From Sphagnum compactum (Eukaryota; Bryophyta; Sphagnopsida; Sphagnales), in the NCBI GenBank assembly GCA_965153455.1, contig OZ234494.1:10602001-10666000 (forward strand): a DNA stretch of 64,000 nucleotides, read 5' to 3'. Shown here piece by piece: positions 1-10,814 of this stretch. The translations under genes and the position numbers were made by a program. The notes under the pieces were generated by a model that did no database searches, was not told where the DNA came from, and was given only the letters and a program-made list of their open reading frames with translations. Numbering within the stretch: position 1 is the first letter of the stretch; each line of letters starts with the position of its first letter.

Positions 1-1310
1 CAGTTTTATACATTACATAAATTTCATAATTATCACTTTAGAAGGGTTTACATATCACAACATCAGCAAATAATAACATTGAAAAAAGAGGCAAAAAAAA
101 GAGAGGAGAAAATGCTTATGGTTAGTACCTATCTACCTGCCTCCTATGCCTTGTATCCTTAGGTTCATGACAACATTTGCTTTGTGTTTTATGATTTGCA
201 AAGTCCATAGATGGGCGCTACAATCCCAAAATGCAGGACCAAACTCGGCTATTGCTTTTCCTAGGCCCTTTATTTTCAGAATGCACTCACCCTGGGGCTT
301 TAACCTACATATAAAGTCGTACATAGGGCTCTACATTGTAGGAAAGAGGTCTTTAGTTGGGGGCCAAGCTCCACTTAGCTAGTGCCAAAAGGTTTCTGTT
401 TCTGTTTCCAGAGGGACTGCTTTGGAATCCTTTGATCTTGATACACTTCCAACCGGCCTTTAGATTTGAACAATATTGTTGCCCTTTGCAGCGTTGGGCT
501 ACTATGGTTAATCTTCCCCTTCAAAGTGAAGGATTTGACCTAGACTAAGGAGAAAAAGTCACAAAGCAAAACCTTGCATACATGAGAGTTAGAACCATGG
601 GTTAGAACTTAGAGGGCTTATTTATTATTAGGAATTTGACACCAAGTACCCGGAGGTTCTCAGGTGGTTCTTTAGTCCATTTGTTCCCCCCACCCAAAAG
701 AAAGGTATCAATTCTTAGTCAGTTATTTCATGAAAACCATTGAGGGTTTTAAAAAGAAAACCAAGACTGAAGGTTCTTTGATTTCTGAAATTTATAATTC
801 ATAATTAAATTAAATTTAAATAAAAAATAAAAATAAACCAGAACTACTGAATGTTCTTTGATTTCTAAATTTCCAAAATACATGAACTGAAGTTTTTTTT
901 TTAAAAAATCAAATACATGCCCAACACTGATTATTACAGCCATCCAGAATTAAGAAAAGAATCAGTGGATGACTTTCATAAAAAAGTCATCCACAATCCT
1001 TACCTACATGGTATCTAAACCCTAAGTAGCCTCACCTAAGCTAGTTCTAAAGTACATGAGACAAGGGCACCTAACCTAAGCTACACTTGCCTACCTAATC
1101 TATCTATCTCCTCATCCCTCATCCACCTTGAGGTGGTTAAGTCATTCATCCCCTGGCTGGTTACCAATGCACGTCAAGTTTGTTCATTCTGTCTGCTCGT
1201 ACCAGTGTAGGTGTTGTTGGTTCACCCAAGGCCAAATTTTTTAAGGCCCTGAAAGGATGCCTGCCAGTCCAATGCTACATGGGAAAATAAAAATAAAAAT
1301 AAAATATTTA
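1..1310. other. Intergenic, no gene seen
   Basis: AT-rich sequence with only short chance open frames. The one clear structure is a short inverted repeat at 965-994: 11-bp arms reading GTGGATGACTT and its complement, with an 8-nt loop. I see no protein similarity or RNA gene. Confidence 0.5.
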
Positions 1311-1311
1311 T

Positions 1312-1358
1312 TTATTGTAATTAATTAATTAACTAATTAATTAATTAATTAATTAAAT
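1312..1358. repeat. TTAA/ATTA simple repeat
   Basis: A run of about ten ATTA/TTAA units with one interruption, flanked by AAATA-rich sequence. Simple microsatellite with no sign of function. Confidence 0.85.
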
Positions 1359-1478
1359 AAAAAGTTTGACCCAGCAAGATCTGTGCCTACCAGACACAAC
1401 AATTCAGTCAGAGCAGAAAACCCTCTTAAAAGAACCGGACAAAGGAAAACCATAACACCGAGGAGGCAGGTTGTTTAA

Positions 1479-1550
1479 AACCGCCCCTCAACCCCTTTCA
1501 ACAAACCGCCCCTCAACCCCTTTCAACAAACCGCCCCTCGACCCCTTTTA
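1479..1550. repeat. 25-bp tandem repeat, about 2.8 units
   Basis: The unit begins ACCGCCCCTCAACCCC and recurs at about 1480, 1505 and 1530 with one substitution. It is a small GC-rich minisatellite in AT-rich surroundings. A TCTG microsatellite lies further on at 1951-1969 and a C run near 1867-1879. Confidence 0.85.
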
Positions 1551-2009
1551 CGAACTTTGTGAGTGTCAGTGCAGCGACCGTAACAAGCTGCAAAACCTGA
1601 ACCACTTTAGGCATTGCAGAGAGAAAAAGACAAACCCAGGGAAAAAATAAAATTAAATAAATGAATAAAAAAGGAAATATTTGGGCAAATAGCACTGACA
1701 CATGCAAATATTTTTATGTTTAGAAAAAAAAGTCCACTTAAATTTCTATGTTTTAAAAACCCAAGTGGAGAGGACTGGTAGTCAGTCTAGTCTGGACTCT
1801 AGTCCCGGGTACACTTACATTCCCAGATTTTGTCATAAACTTTGTCTCCCCCACCTCCCCACTTTCCCCCCCCCCCCCCTCCCTTTTAACTTTCCTTATG
1901 TGGACTTATGACATTTAATAACTGAACCAGTATCGAAGTTTGAACCGGTTTCTGTCTGTCTGTCTGTCTACCTAAACTCATTTTCTTACCTTTACCGTAG
2001 GGTCAATTT

Positions 2010-2740
2010 CTTTAACTAAATAATCCTTCAAATTTTGAAATTAATTTAGTGTGAAAATTATGAAGTTGAGGTGTTTGAAAACCTTTCATAATTTATACTT
2101 AGTAAAGCTTAACTTACAATCTGAATAAAATTCCACTATTGTCATAGTAGACTTGTAGATAGATCATGAATTTTTTTAATCTAAAATGAATTTATAAAAA
2201 TAATAATTTATTCGTTTTGTTAATGTGGAAAGCTGACCCTAAATCATTAAATAATCCTTTAAAATTTTTAAATGAATTTATTGTGAAAAATATGAAGTTG
2301 AGGTGTTGGAAAACCTTTCATATAATTATAGTAAAGTTTAACTTACAATCTGAATAAAATCCCACTTGGTATCTCCATATGATAATGTCATAGTAGACTT
2401 GTAGATCATGAATTTTTTTGGGGGAAATATTAAAAATGTATTGCTTTTTCTTAAAAAATAAAATTATTTTTGTTAATGGTGGAAAGCTGACCCTCAATCA
2501 TTAAATAATCCTTAAAATTTTGAAATGAATTTATTGTGAAAAAATGAAGTTGAGGTGTTTGAAAACCTTTCATAATTATAGTAAAGCTTAACTTACAATC
2601 TGAATAAAATCTCACTAGGTATCTCAATATGATAATGTCATAGTAGACTTGTAGATGATGATTTATTTTTTTGGGGGATAATATTAAAATTGAATTTATT
2701 TTACGAAAAAATAATTATTACAATAAACTCCCTTTATAAT
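2010..2740 (+). repeat. Tandem array of a 230-255 bp unit, three copies
   Basis: Three successive units share blocks in the same order: AAATAATCCTT (2018, 2249, 2503), then ATGAAGTTGAGGTGTT, GAAAACCTTTCAT, CTTACAATCTGAATAAAAT and TCATAGTAGACTTGTAGAT. Spacing is about 231 and 254 bp. The units have diverged by small indels and substitutions. No coding potential is seen. A related copy lies in opposite orientation at about 4083-4310, and a short direct piece (GTCAATGTGGAAGCTAACCC) lies near 3419, so the array is part of a larger inverted structure. Confidence 0.85.
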
Positions 2741-4082
2741 CACACCTTTGGTGACCACTTTTTCTATGATACTAACAAATTGTGATTTAAATGTGTATAG
2801 TCACATTTAAAATAAACCCTTATCAAATTTGCCTATAGAGGAAAAAAAATTACAAAACAACTTTTTTATGCTAGAATAAAGGTGCCAATTGATTAAAAAA
2901 TTTATATGGGTTATTCTAAGTATTAATATGCATTATTGGACTTGAAGAAAGTTGTGATTTCTGTAATTTTTAAAAAATTTATGTGATGATGTACATCAAG
3001 TTTGAACTCCTTAACTATTAGCTTATGTATTTTGTCAATTAGATTTTTTTAATTAATTTTTTTTGTTTTCTTGACAAGTTTGCCTAATTTTTGCTTGTCT
3101 AATTAAAAAGTTGGTTTTTTTTTTCTCTTCAACTAGATTCATTGTTGTTAGTTTCCACAACTTGAACACAAAACAACACTAACATTGTCAAACTACAATT
3201 TAAGAAACCTTAATATTTATCCTAAATTTATTCTTATTATAGTCACATTTACAAGAAAAAAGGTTTACAAATATTTTGTGCTGCCAATGAATGTGATAGT
3301 GATTCTAAAGAGTGGTGTTTCTTGCTAAAATGGATGGGTACCAAAAAAATTGTGCGACACAAACAAGAATGTGACTAAAACGGAGGTGACTAGAAAGGGG
3401 GTCTACTGTATTTGTTTTGTCAATGTGGAAGCTAACCCTAAACCCTAAACTAAGCTAACCCTAAACTACTGCAGTAAACTCTAAATCAAATAAAATGCCA
3501 ATTCTCTTATGGGAAAGAGGATCAAGAAATTGCTCTACTGACAAATGTAATTCGGAAAACTGGAGGCTGGGGGGAGGGGCGGGATAGATTAATCTGGACC
3601 GTTAATGGCTGGTGCAGATGGTTTAGGACCGCTAGATTCCCGGATTGTGTTGTTCCGCTCAGTAACTAACTTTATTCAAGCACTTTTTTCTTTGTCCTTA
3701 TCAGGAGCGTGGAGTGCGACCCCAGTGGCTAGCTGTGACACACGTGGAGAAAGGGGAGTGGTCAGATCAGGCTAGATCACCGACCATCACCGTCTTCTTA
3801 GACGTTCTTATTATTATTTATTTATTATTTATTTATTATATTAACACCAAAAAAAATTACTGGCTTTCTGGCATTGTGCATTTACTGCTTTTTTTTTCCC
3901 TTTTTTTTTTTTCATTCTTTGCCCTGGGTAGCCTAAACTTGTTTACCCCAATTGTTACCCTAAAATTGAACCCTGCAGGACGACCCACAAAATGTAAATT
4001 GGATTCAAGCTGCTGCCCGCTCTCCCCAATGGGATTTTTAAATGTTGAAACCTTGGTAACGTGTGATGATACATATTATTGT
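2741..4082. other. Spacer between the direct array and its inverted copy
   Basis: Mostly AT-rich, with a more GC-balanced patch at 3540-3800. It contains two short CCCTAAA runs near 3433-3470 and homopolymer T tracts near 3890-3910. An open frame crosses from here into the inverted repeat, but it resembles no known family and includes homopolymer-coded residues. I call no gene. It could be the interior of a non-autonomous foldback element. Confidence 0.4.
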
Positions 4083-4310
4083 AGCCTAGGGTCAGTTTCC
4101 ACATTGACCAAAAAAAAAAAAAATCAAAATCAAAATTTAATTCGTTTTTAAATTATTATTATTTCATGATCTACTATGATATCTTCATCTGAGGAGTGAA
4201 ATTATTCAGATTGTAGCCTACTATAAATATGAGGGTTTTCAACAACTCATGTTCATAATTTAAAGAAAAAATCATTTTTTAATTTATAAATTGTTTAATT
4301 CCAATGAATG
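4083..4310 (-). repeat. Inverted, diverged copy of the 230-bp unit
   Basis: Read on the minus strand this segment gives AATTATGAACATGAG, GTTGAAAACCCTCAT, TACAATCTGAATAA and ATCATAGTAGATCATGAA, then GGTCAATGTGGAAACTGACCC. These are the same blocks, in the same order, as the direct array at 2010-2740. It therefore pairs with that array as a long imperfect inverted repeat about 2 kb apart. Confidence 0.7.
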
Positions 4311-5440
4311 ATGATGATAAATTAGAAGTGATCTAGGACAAGGCTAACTATGTCACTCCTTTCTTAATAATTATCTGTTATTTTTTATAAATACCTCACT
4401 CCTTTTCTCTACCCACTAACATGGATATGAAATTGCATATGGGACAAAGTGGATGGGAACAAATTGAAAACTTTTGAGAACACATTGGGAACAAAAAAAA
4501 AATACACAATACCCCAAAGCCACCCTTTGTTGCAATGTCACCCTCATTGGTACTACCTACTTACCTACCTACCTACCAACCAAAACATCAATAAAGTCCA
4601 GCTGGGGATTTTACCTCCCCTGTTTGAATTGAATTGAATGCCACCAGTTAAAAAAGTAACTGATTGGGAGGGAAGGCGAATCGCCATGGATAATGAAGGG
4701 CTCGCCATTCTTGTGGCGTTTTTTTACCTCTCTGGTACAATAGCAGATTGACACTTATCCACCCAGCTAAGCTTGGCCAACTGGGTGTTGTGACCCACCC
4801 TTTTATGGGGGTTGGTAGCCTAAGGGGGGTGGTAAGGAGAGGGTGATGAGTATGGTGGCATGGTTGAATTAAGAAGCCAACTGGAAATAAATTATTAGCT
4901 ATGTTGTAATAGCTAAATCAGTAGCTAAATATGGGAATCCACCCCCCTTTTTTCCAAATTTAAAAAACAAATAATTAAATTAAACTTTAAAGAGTGACAA
5001 AGGCTAACCAATAGGCCATATATTGAGGAGAGTAGTTCTCGTCCCCTAAAGAAACCACCCCAAAAAAAATAAAAATATTATATATATATATATAACTTTT
5101 AGGCAAGTCTTGTTGAGGAGATTAATATATTTCTAATCTTGGATTGTTTACTTTCCCCATTGCATTTCCCATGTGTTCACAATTATTGAAACGACTCTAG
5201 CTATTTATATGTACATACCTACCTACCTACTTTTATTAGGTACATTCATCTTTTTATGTAAAGGTCGTCATGACTCGTGAGTCCACCGACCCAAACTCAG
5301 TTACTCACTTTGATATTATTAAATTTGGGGAATTCTTTTCCAAAAATCATCCCCTCTTCAAGGCCACATTTATTAATAAAATTTGAACCCCCTGTCAAGC
5401 ATGGGTAGGTAGGTACTAGGTACAACGGTTCCAAGTTCAA
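4311..5440. other. Intergenic, no gene seen
   Basis: AT-rich, with short simple repeats: an AT run near 5078-5092 and ACCT/CTAC runs near 4555-4580 and 5217-5230. I see no coding or RNA gene signal. Confidence 0.45.
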
Positions 5441-5544
5441 ACACTGAATTAGTAGGAACTCTGGTTTTGTCCCAATGAAAATTGCGGGGTCCGGGGTGGG
5501 GTGGGTAAGCTTTCATTGGCTTCAGTAGGGATTGGATGATTTAT

Positions 5545-5830
5545 CATCACGGGTAGCAAGCACGGGTTCCACGTCCCCCCCCCCCCACCGCCAGCGCACC
5601 CCAGCACAGCACGGGTGCCCCGTGCGCGGCGGGCGGGCAAGCTGTCTTGGGCAGGAGACAACTACCGTGTGATATGGTTGGTGCTTCCGACGGCGACAAC
5701 CAAGGCAATAGCCAGGCTCGGCAGCCAGACAGGATGGCACAGCCTGGGAATCCAAATAGCGTCGCCGTCGCCGTCGCCGTCGCTACAGCTTTGGTTCTTT
5801 GGCCTCCTACAGTTCTATGTACAATGTTTT
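5545..5830. other. GC-rich segment with a GTCGCC microsatellite
   Basis: An isolated GC- and CpG-rich patch in AT-rich flanks. It has a C run at 5574-5587 and four to five GTCGCC units at 5759-5786. Several overlapping frames are open on both strands, as expected where stop codons are rare. None resembles a known protein. It could be a CpG-rich promoter, a relic first exon or a non-coding RNA; the sequence does not decide. Confidence 0.35.
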
Positions 5831-5849
5831 GCTTCATTTTCCTTTTTTT

Positions 5850-6149
5850 TCCTTCCTCCCCTGCCCGCAATTAAAGATCTTTTTATTTTTCTTTTTATTT
5901 TCTTTTTATTTTCTTTTTATTTTCTTTTTATTTTTTTCATTTTCCCATGCCCCAAGCCCAAGGTAAAGACCAGTTTTTATTTTCACTTTTTAGCCTCTTT
6001 TTTAACCCCCCCTTTCCCTGCCCCCAGGTAAGTGTCATTATTTATTTTCTTCTTTTTTCCCTTGCCCGCAGGGTAAGTTTCTTTTTTTAAAAAAAATTCC
6101 CCCTGCCCCCAAGATAAGCCATTATTTTCTTCCATTTTTCCTCTCTCTC

Positions 6150-6180
<31 letters not shown>
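5850..6180 (+). repeat. Pyrimidine-rich degenerate repeats with AG/GTAAG junctions
   Basis: Four to five related units of roughly 40-85 bp each carry a T/C-rich tract, a CCCTGCCCCCAG-like block and then GTAAG or a variant. The clearest are near 6020 and 6070, with weaker versions near 5870, 5960 and 6110. Inside the first unit is an 11-bp TTTTTATTTTC tandem (5880-5940). The block ends in a CT run followed by a long C run (6140-6178). Confidence 0.6.
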
Positions 6181-6199
6181 ACAAAAGATTAAAAAAAGA

Positions 6200-7390
6200 T
6201 AAAGCACCTTCCTTTGTTTTTTTGTTTGAAGCCTTTTTTTAATAAAAGAAAAATCCTATTTTTACCTTTTGGAACTTACACGTTTGGAACTTACGTCAGC
6301 CATTTACTAGTCAGGGGCATTATTCTGCAATCATCCCCTGAGGTTTCAGACAAATAATTGTTCCTTTCTCACCCACTTTGAAGCTTGGGGAAAAAAGAGA
6401 AAAGAAGGGAGGAGGGGGGGGGGGAGGGGCCCCACTTGGTTTCACTTGAGTCCATATGTGACCTTTCCACAAGTGCTTTTTTTTTTGGTGTGAAACCACT
6501 TAAAACAAACCCCTTAGAAGATTGATTCCCATACACATCTATGTGTGGCCCATCTAAATGACCATATTTTTCTAGTGGAAAATATGAGGTGACAAATTAC
6601 TTAATTAGTGGGGGTTAGTCACCCCAACACAAAAATTGAAAAAAAAGAAGAAAAGGATATCACCCAATTTATAGGGATATTATATTATTGTGATATAATG
6701 AGGGAAGATGACTTTTGCAACATTTTTAGTTCCATCTATTCTTTTAATAAATATAAATATAAGCATTTTGAAAATGATTTGTCGACCAAATTGTTTTGTG
6801 TGAAAGTTTTGAATCATGCTAATATTGTTGTTCTTTGTTATTATAAGGCACCCCCAACTTCCAAAAGTAGGAAGATTCACATTTTTAAAGTACCATCAAC
6901 ATTGTGAGTGCAAATTAGAGTAGCGTGCAAATTATAAGGTGGGTTTAAAAAGTTTAGAAGATAAAAAAAAAGTTCATCCTCCAAAGTAGATTGAGCTTAG
7001 GCCTTTATAGGGGACCATTTACTATTCCATCATGTATTCACTATGGTTTTAGGGTTTTTAAAAGGTTTTAAGTTACCTTTATGCCACTAAAAACAAAGGG
7101 TAGAAAGATCCTCAATGGAAGATCCTTATAGAGCTAGCATCCAATGAGGTTGACATTTAAAACATTCAAGAATGCCTATCTAGCTTTTGTTGTTGCGATG
7201 CAAAATCAATGGTTGCACCAAGGTGACACAATCAAAAGGACGTCCCATGATGTCTTTAGAGTGTGATAATGTTTTGAACTTTTTTTGAAAAATCCAAGTT
7301 GATTGTATTTTGAGACCCCCAAGGTCAAAGGAAGTAGTCCCAAGGAATTGCAACCACCCAACCCAAGCAATTAGGTAGTGTAAAGTTCGA
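6200..7390. other. Intergenic, no gene seen
   Basis: AT-rich sequence with a G-rich tract near 6410-6428 and T runs. Short open frames here have no recognisable family. No RNA gene is seen. Confidence 0.4.
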
Positions 7391-7399
7391 ACCCTTGTC

Positions 7400-9220
7400 T
7401 CATGGGTTGATGAATAGTTAAAAAGGTTGACAACCTAGTTTGAAAAACATTAGGAACAACATGCTCCTAATGTGGACTTGATTCTTCTTGCCGTTACTTC
7501 CAAAAGTTTTAGAGTACGTAACTAATTGCAAGGAGTTGGTTGAATTGGACTTTATTAAAGTGTCTTTGAATGGATGGTAGGTCTTCAAGAACATGATAAA
7601 CCTAACCCATTTTTTCATTATTGACTTTATTTTATTTGTAGAGTTTTTTTTAAAGGTGACAAAAACCAATTCAACTTGAATGGATGAGGAGTGAATACAA
7701 TAAAGTTTGTTAGTAATCCTTATATTTAGGGGGCACATTTGTAAGGTGGGATGGATTATGAACACATACGAAAATAGAGAGGTTGAATATAACTTTTGCT
7801 ACAAAATGATGTTCTCCTTTAATTGTCCCAAATTTTGCATATGTTGTTTCCAAATTCCAATAATTTACTATGAAGTTCACATGCACTTCCATGGATTTAC
7901 CAATGTTCCTCACCAATATCCCCATGTTATATGGAACTTGGCAAATGCCCCATCCTTTGAGATTTTCAATGGAATGGAGATACTACACAGTTCAAGTGAT
8001 AACAATGTCTTCAAAAAAATCGTACATATTTCAATATAATTTCAAAGACATTGGTAAAAAAATTTCAATAATTTTTTTTTACTTGCCCATTAATAAACTT
8101 TTAAATTTTACAATGGAAATTTTTAAGAGATACTGAGTTGGTTAGTCTAATTGAAAAATGAATAAATATGGTATTAGTATATACAATGTATAGCTCTTTA
8201 TCAACATTAAATGTATGCCACATTTTAAAATGAGGTTGGACATTTTATCTACATTCACCAAGAACAAAACTCCTCTAATAAAGCCCAAGGTACTATGATG
8301 ATGTGCATTTACACAAATTGGTGTTTCAAAAAAATATTGGATTTCAACATATCACAATATTTGCCAAACAAAAATGTACAACACCATGAAAATCATTCCC
8401 CAAAAGAAATAATGACCTTTTGGCAAGACCAAGTCATACCGAGTTTGTTTTAATCAATGGTGTAATCCTCTTGGCAAACTTCAAGGTTCAACTCCTCAAA
8501 AACAAGTTCTAGCACCTTTGGAATTGGGTGAAAGCAAAGTGGGTAAATTTGGTATCTTTGTGACTCTTTTCTTTTACAGCAAGAGTACAAGCCTAATAAT
8601 GCTTATGGCCTACTTAATCTCATGAATGAAGATCCTTGACATGAGTCCAAAGAAATCATGCTATTTGAAAGGTTGATTAAAATCCATTTATCAACGACGT
8701 GCTCACTTCTTGCATGATAATAATGTTTTGGAAAATCAAGCCACCCCAAGGTATTACCAAACAAGAATTTCATAATCATCGACATAAAAGATCAATTTGG
8801 GAATGCAAATGTCTTTAATCGTACAGACATATATTTCTTTTCATGGACTAATTGATGACCCCTTTGATCAAATATTTCATGGTCCCCTTAAACATATTAT
8901 TGCATATTTGAATCCTTGTAAAGTTTTGTCTAGCCAAAACACTATGAGGATGTTTAGTTTTTTTGCTTCATATTTTGATAATAGACAAATTTGGCTATAT
9001 TGGGTTATGGATGATTGCCACCTCGGGTACATCACAAAATTGACCAAAAACCATATAAAATCCATATCCAAAAGCAAGTATCACTTAATACCTATATTTT
9101 GGTTAGAGGTTATCAATTCATGTCAACATTGGCTAAAATCAATATATTATTTCAGTAGATTAAAAACAAAAGATCAAACCAATCATCCCATTTTTAAATT
9201 GTTCAAAAACTGTACATGAT
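7400..9220 (-). pseudogene. Unidentified coding-like debris, possibly a transposable-element relic
   Basis: On the minus strand several stretches read like a broken protein when stops and frame changes are ignored. An example is 8785-8603, with a segment reading DSCQGSSFMRLSRP; others lie at 9077-8877, 7925-7710 and 7765-7418. Each is short and interrupted. I do not recognise the family and assign no function. A decayed transposon open reading frame is the simplest reading, but chance open frames in AT-rich DNA are a real alternative. Confidence 0.25.
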
Positions 9221-9420
9221 TCATGCCATTAAATTATTATCAAAGTTTCTTAAAGAGAAGAGAGGTGGTCACTAGAGAGTTGCCTGTTTTGGTTTTCCTC
9301 TTTTTCATTCTCTCTTTCCAAGAACAATAATTTCTTTGTCACCGACTAAATGAAAATTATTTAGCACCTCATAACTTTAAAACTTACTGGGCGATCCAGA
9401 TGACTGGCTTCTTCATGTTT

Positions 9421-9439
9421 TGACCGGTTATACCGGTCA
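9421..9439. repeat. Short perfect palindrome
   Basis: TGACCGGT and its exact complement ACCGGTCA are separated by TAT. It is a small dyad in otherwise featureless intergenic DNA. No gene lies close enough to suggest an operator role. Confidence 0.6.
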
Positions 9440-10814
9440 GTTTGGTGGGTAGTAAGTGAACTACAATGGTAAGCAACGTATGTAGGTAGGTACAAAAGTG
9501 AATGATCTATTATACTTGGAATTTTGAAATTGGAATGTTTTAGAAATCATTCATCCGCATTCACACACATTTGGTCTTTGCGTAAGGATGAGACAAATCT
9601 TTGTATACATGTTTGTGACAGGTTATGGATGTAAAGTGGTAATTCGGTAGGTCCAAAATTGCTAGTAGCAAAGGCTAATATGTGATGTAACTCACTAGGC
9701 ATAGATGTCCAATGAGGAAGAGACACATCCGCAAGACCAATAACCTAAAACTTGCCTCTTTCAGGCCTAACTATAAATTTAAAAAAAAACCCCTTTCCCT
9801 TACCCACCTACATGGACATGAAAAAAAATGATTTTGAGATGTGGGATAAATAATGATGAAGTGTTGGAAATCATATGGGAATATTTATAAAAAAAACCTT
9901 GCCCTTAGGCCATTGAATGGCATTACACTTCCAATTAACTTTAAACTTTATTGGGAACACGTACAAAAGAATAAATTTGCCCTTGTGCTATGCTCATATT
10001 TATCTTGTGGCCTGTGCAAAAAGTGTGATGGTTTAGGTGTTAGGACTAATTACAAGGATCATATAGTAGTATACATGTTACAATTGCCCGGCTAAATTAG
10101 TGTTCTTCCAAAAGAACGTTGGTCATGATTCAACTCCTAAGTTATATGAAGAACTCACATTTGAATCCCACCTACCCGAGCTATGTGGACACACATATAT
10201 CAAATAATTAATCGATTTTGAGAAAAAATTTCATTTTGGCAAATGAAGTTATTCTTGAAGCTTCAATATTTTCTTTCACAAACTGCTTTTCTTCAGAGAA
10301 TAGCAATTTCTGAAGATTTCTCCACACCTCCTAATGGAGCCTGAAATGGGATTCTAAGTTATGAACTGGGAAATATCATTAGCTTACAGCTACAGGAAAG
10401 AGGAAGATGAAGCCTCTGGAGCATGGATTGCTTTGTGATCACTCAAGAAGACACTATCCGAAGATTTGGGTTGTTGAGTTCTTGTGAAGTACAAACTGTC
10501 CAGTGTGTCCCCTACACTCTTTATTGACCCCCTCTCCTTGTACTCTGCTGATTTCCACAGCATATAAAAGCATTTGCCTCATGCTAAACCACGTTTTGTT
10601 TGTGTGTTCTGTGCTGATTTTACAACAATTGTTGTGTCTGAATAATGAAGCTTGGGACTTCATTGATTCACAAATGTCACTGACAATGGAACAAAACTAG
10701 AGGACAGATATCAAAGGTTGCTGCTATCTGCCCATGTGCAAACCGCATATATAAAAAACCCAGTAGACTTCAAATATGTTCCCCTGTTTGATATCACTTA
10801 ACTAGTCTACAAAG
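9440..10814. other. Intergenic region and DXR 3' flank
   Basis: No protein gene is seen. The last few hundred bases before 10815 are less AT-rich and probably include the 3' untranslated region of the minus-strand DXR gene. I could not fix a polyadenylation site with confidence. Confidence 0.4.

Noticed and set aside
3714-4151. 145-residue plus-strand open frame
   Set aside because: It runs into the inverted repeat and homopolymer T tracts and has no recognisable motif.
5615-6031. 138-residue plus-strand open frame in the GC-rich patch
   Set aside because: Overlapping frames are open on both strands because of base composition; the C-terminal part is a T-run artefact rich in Phe.
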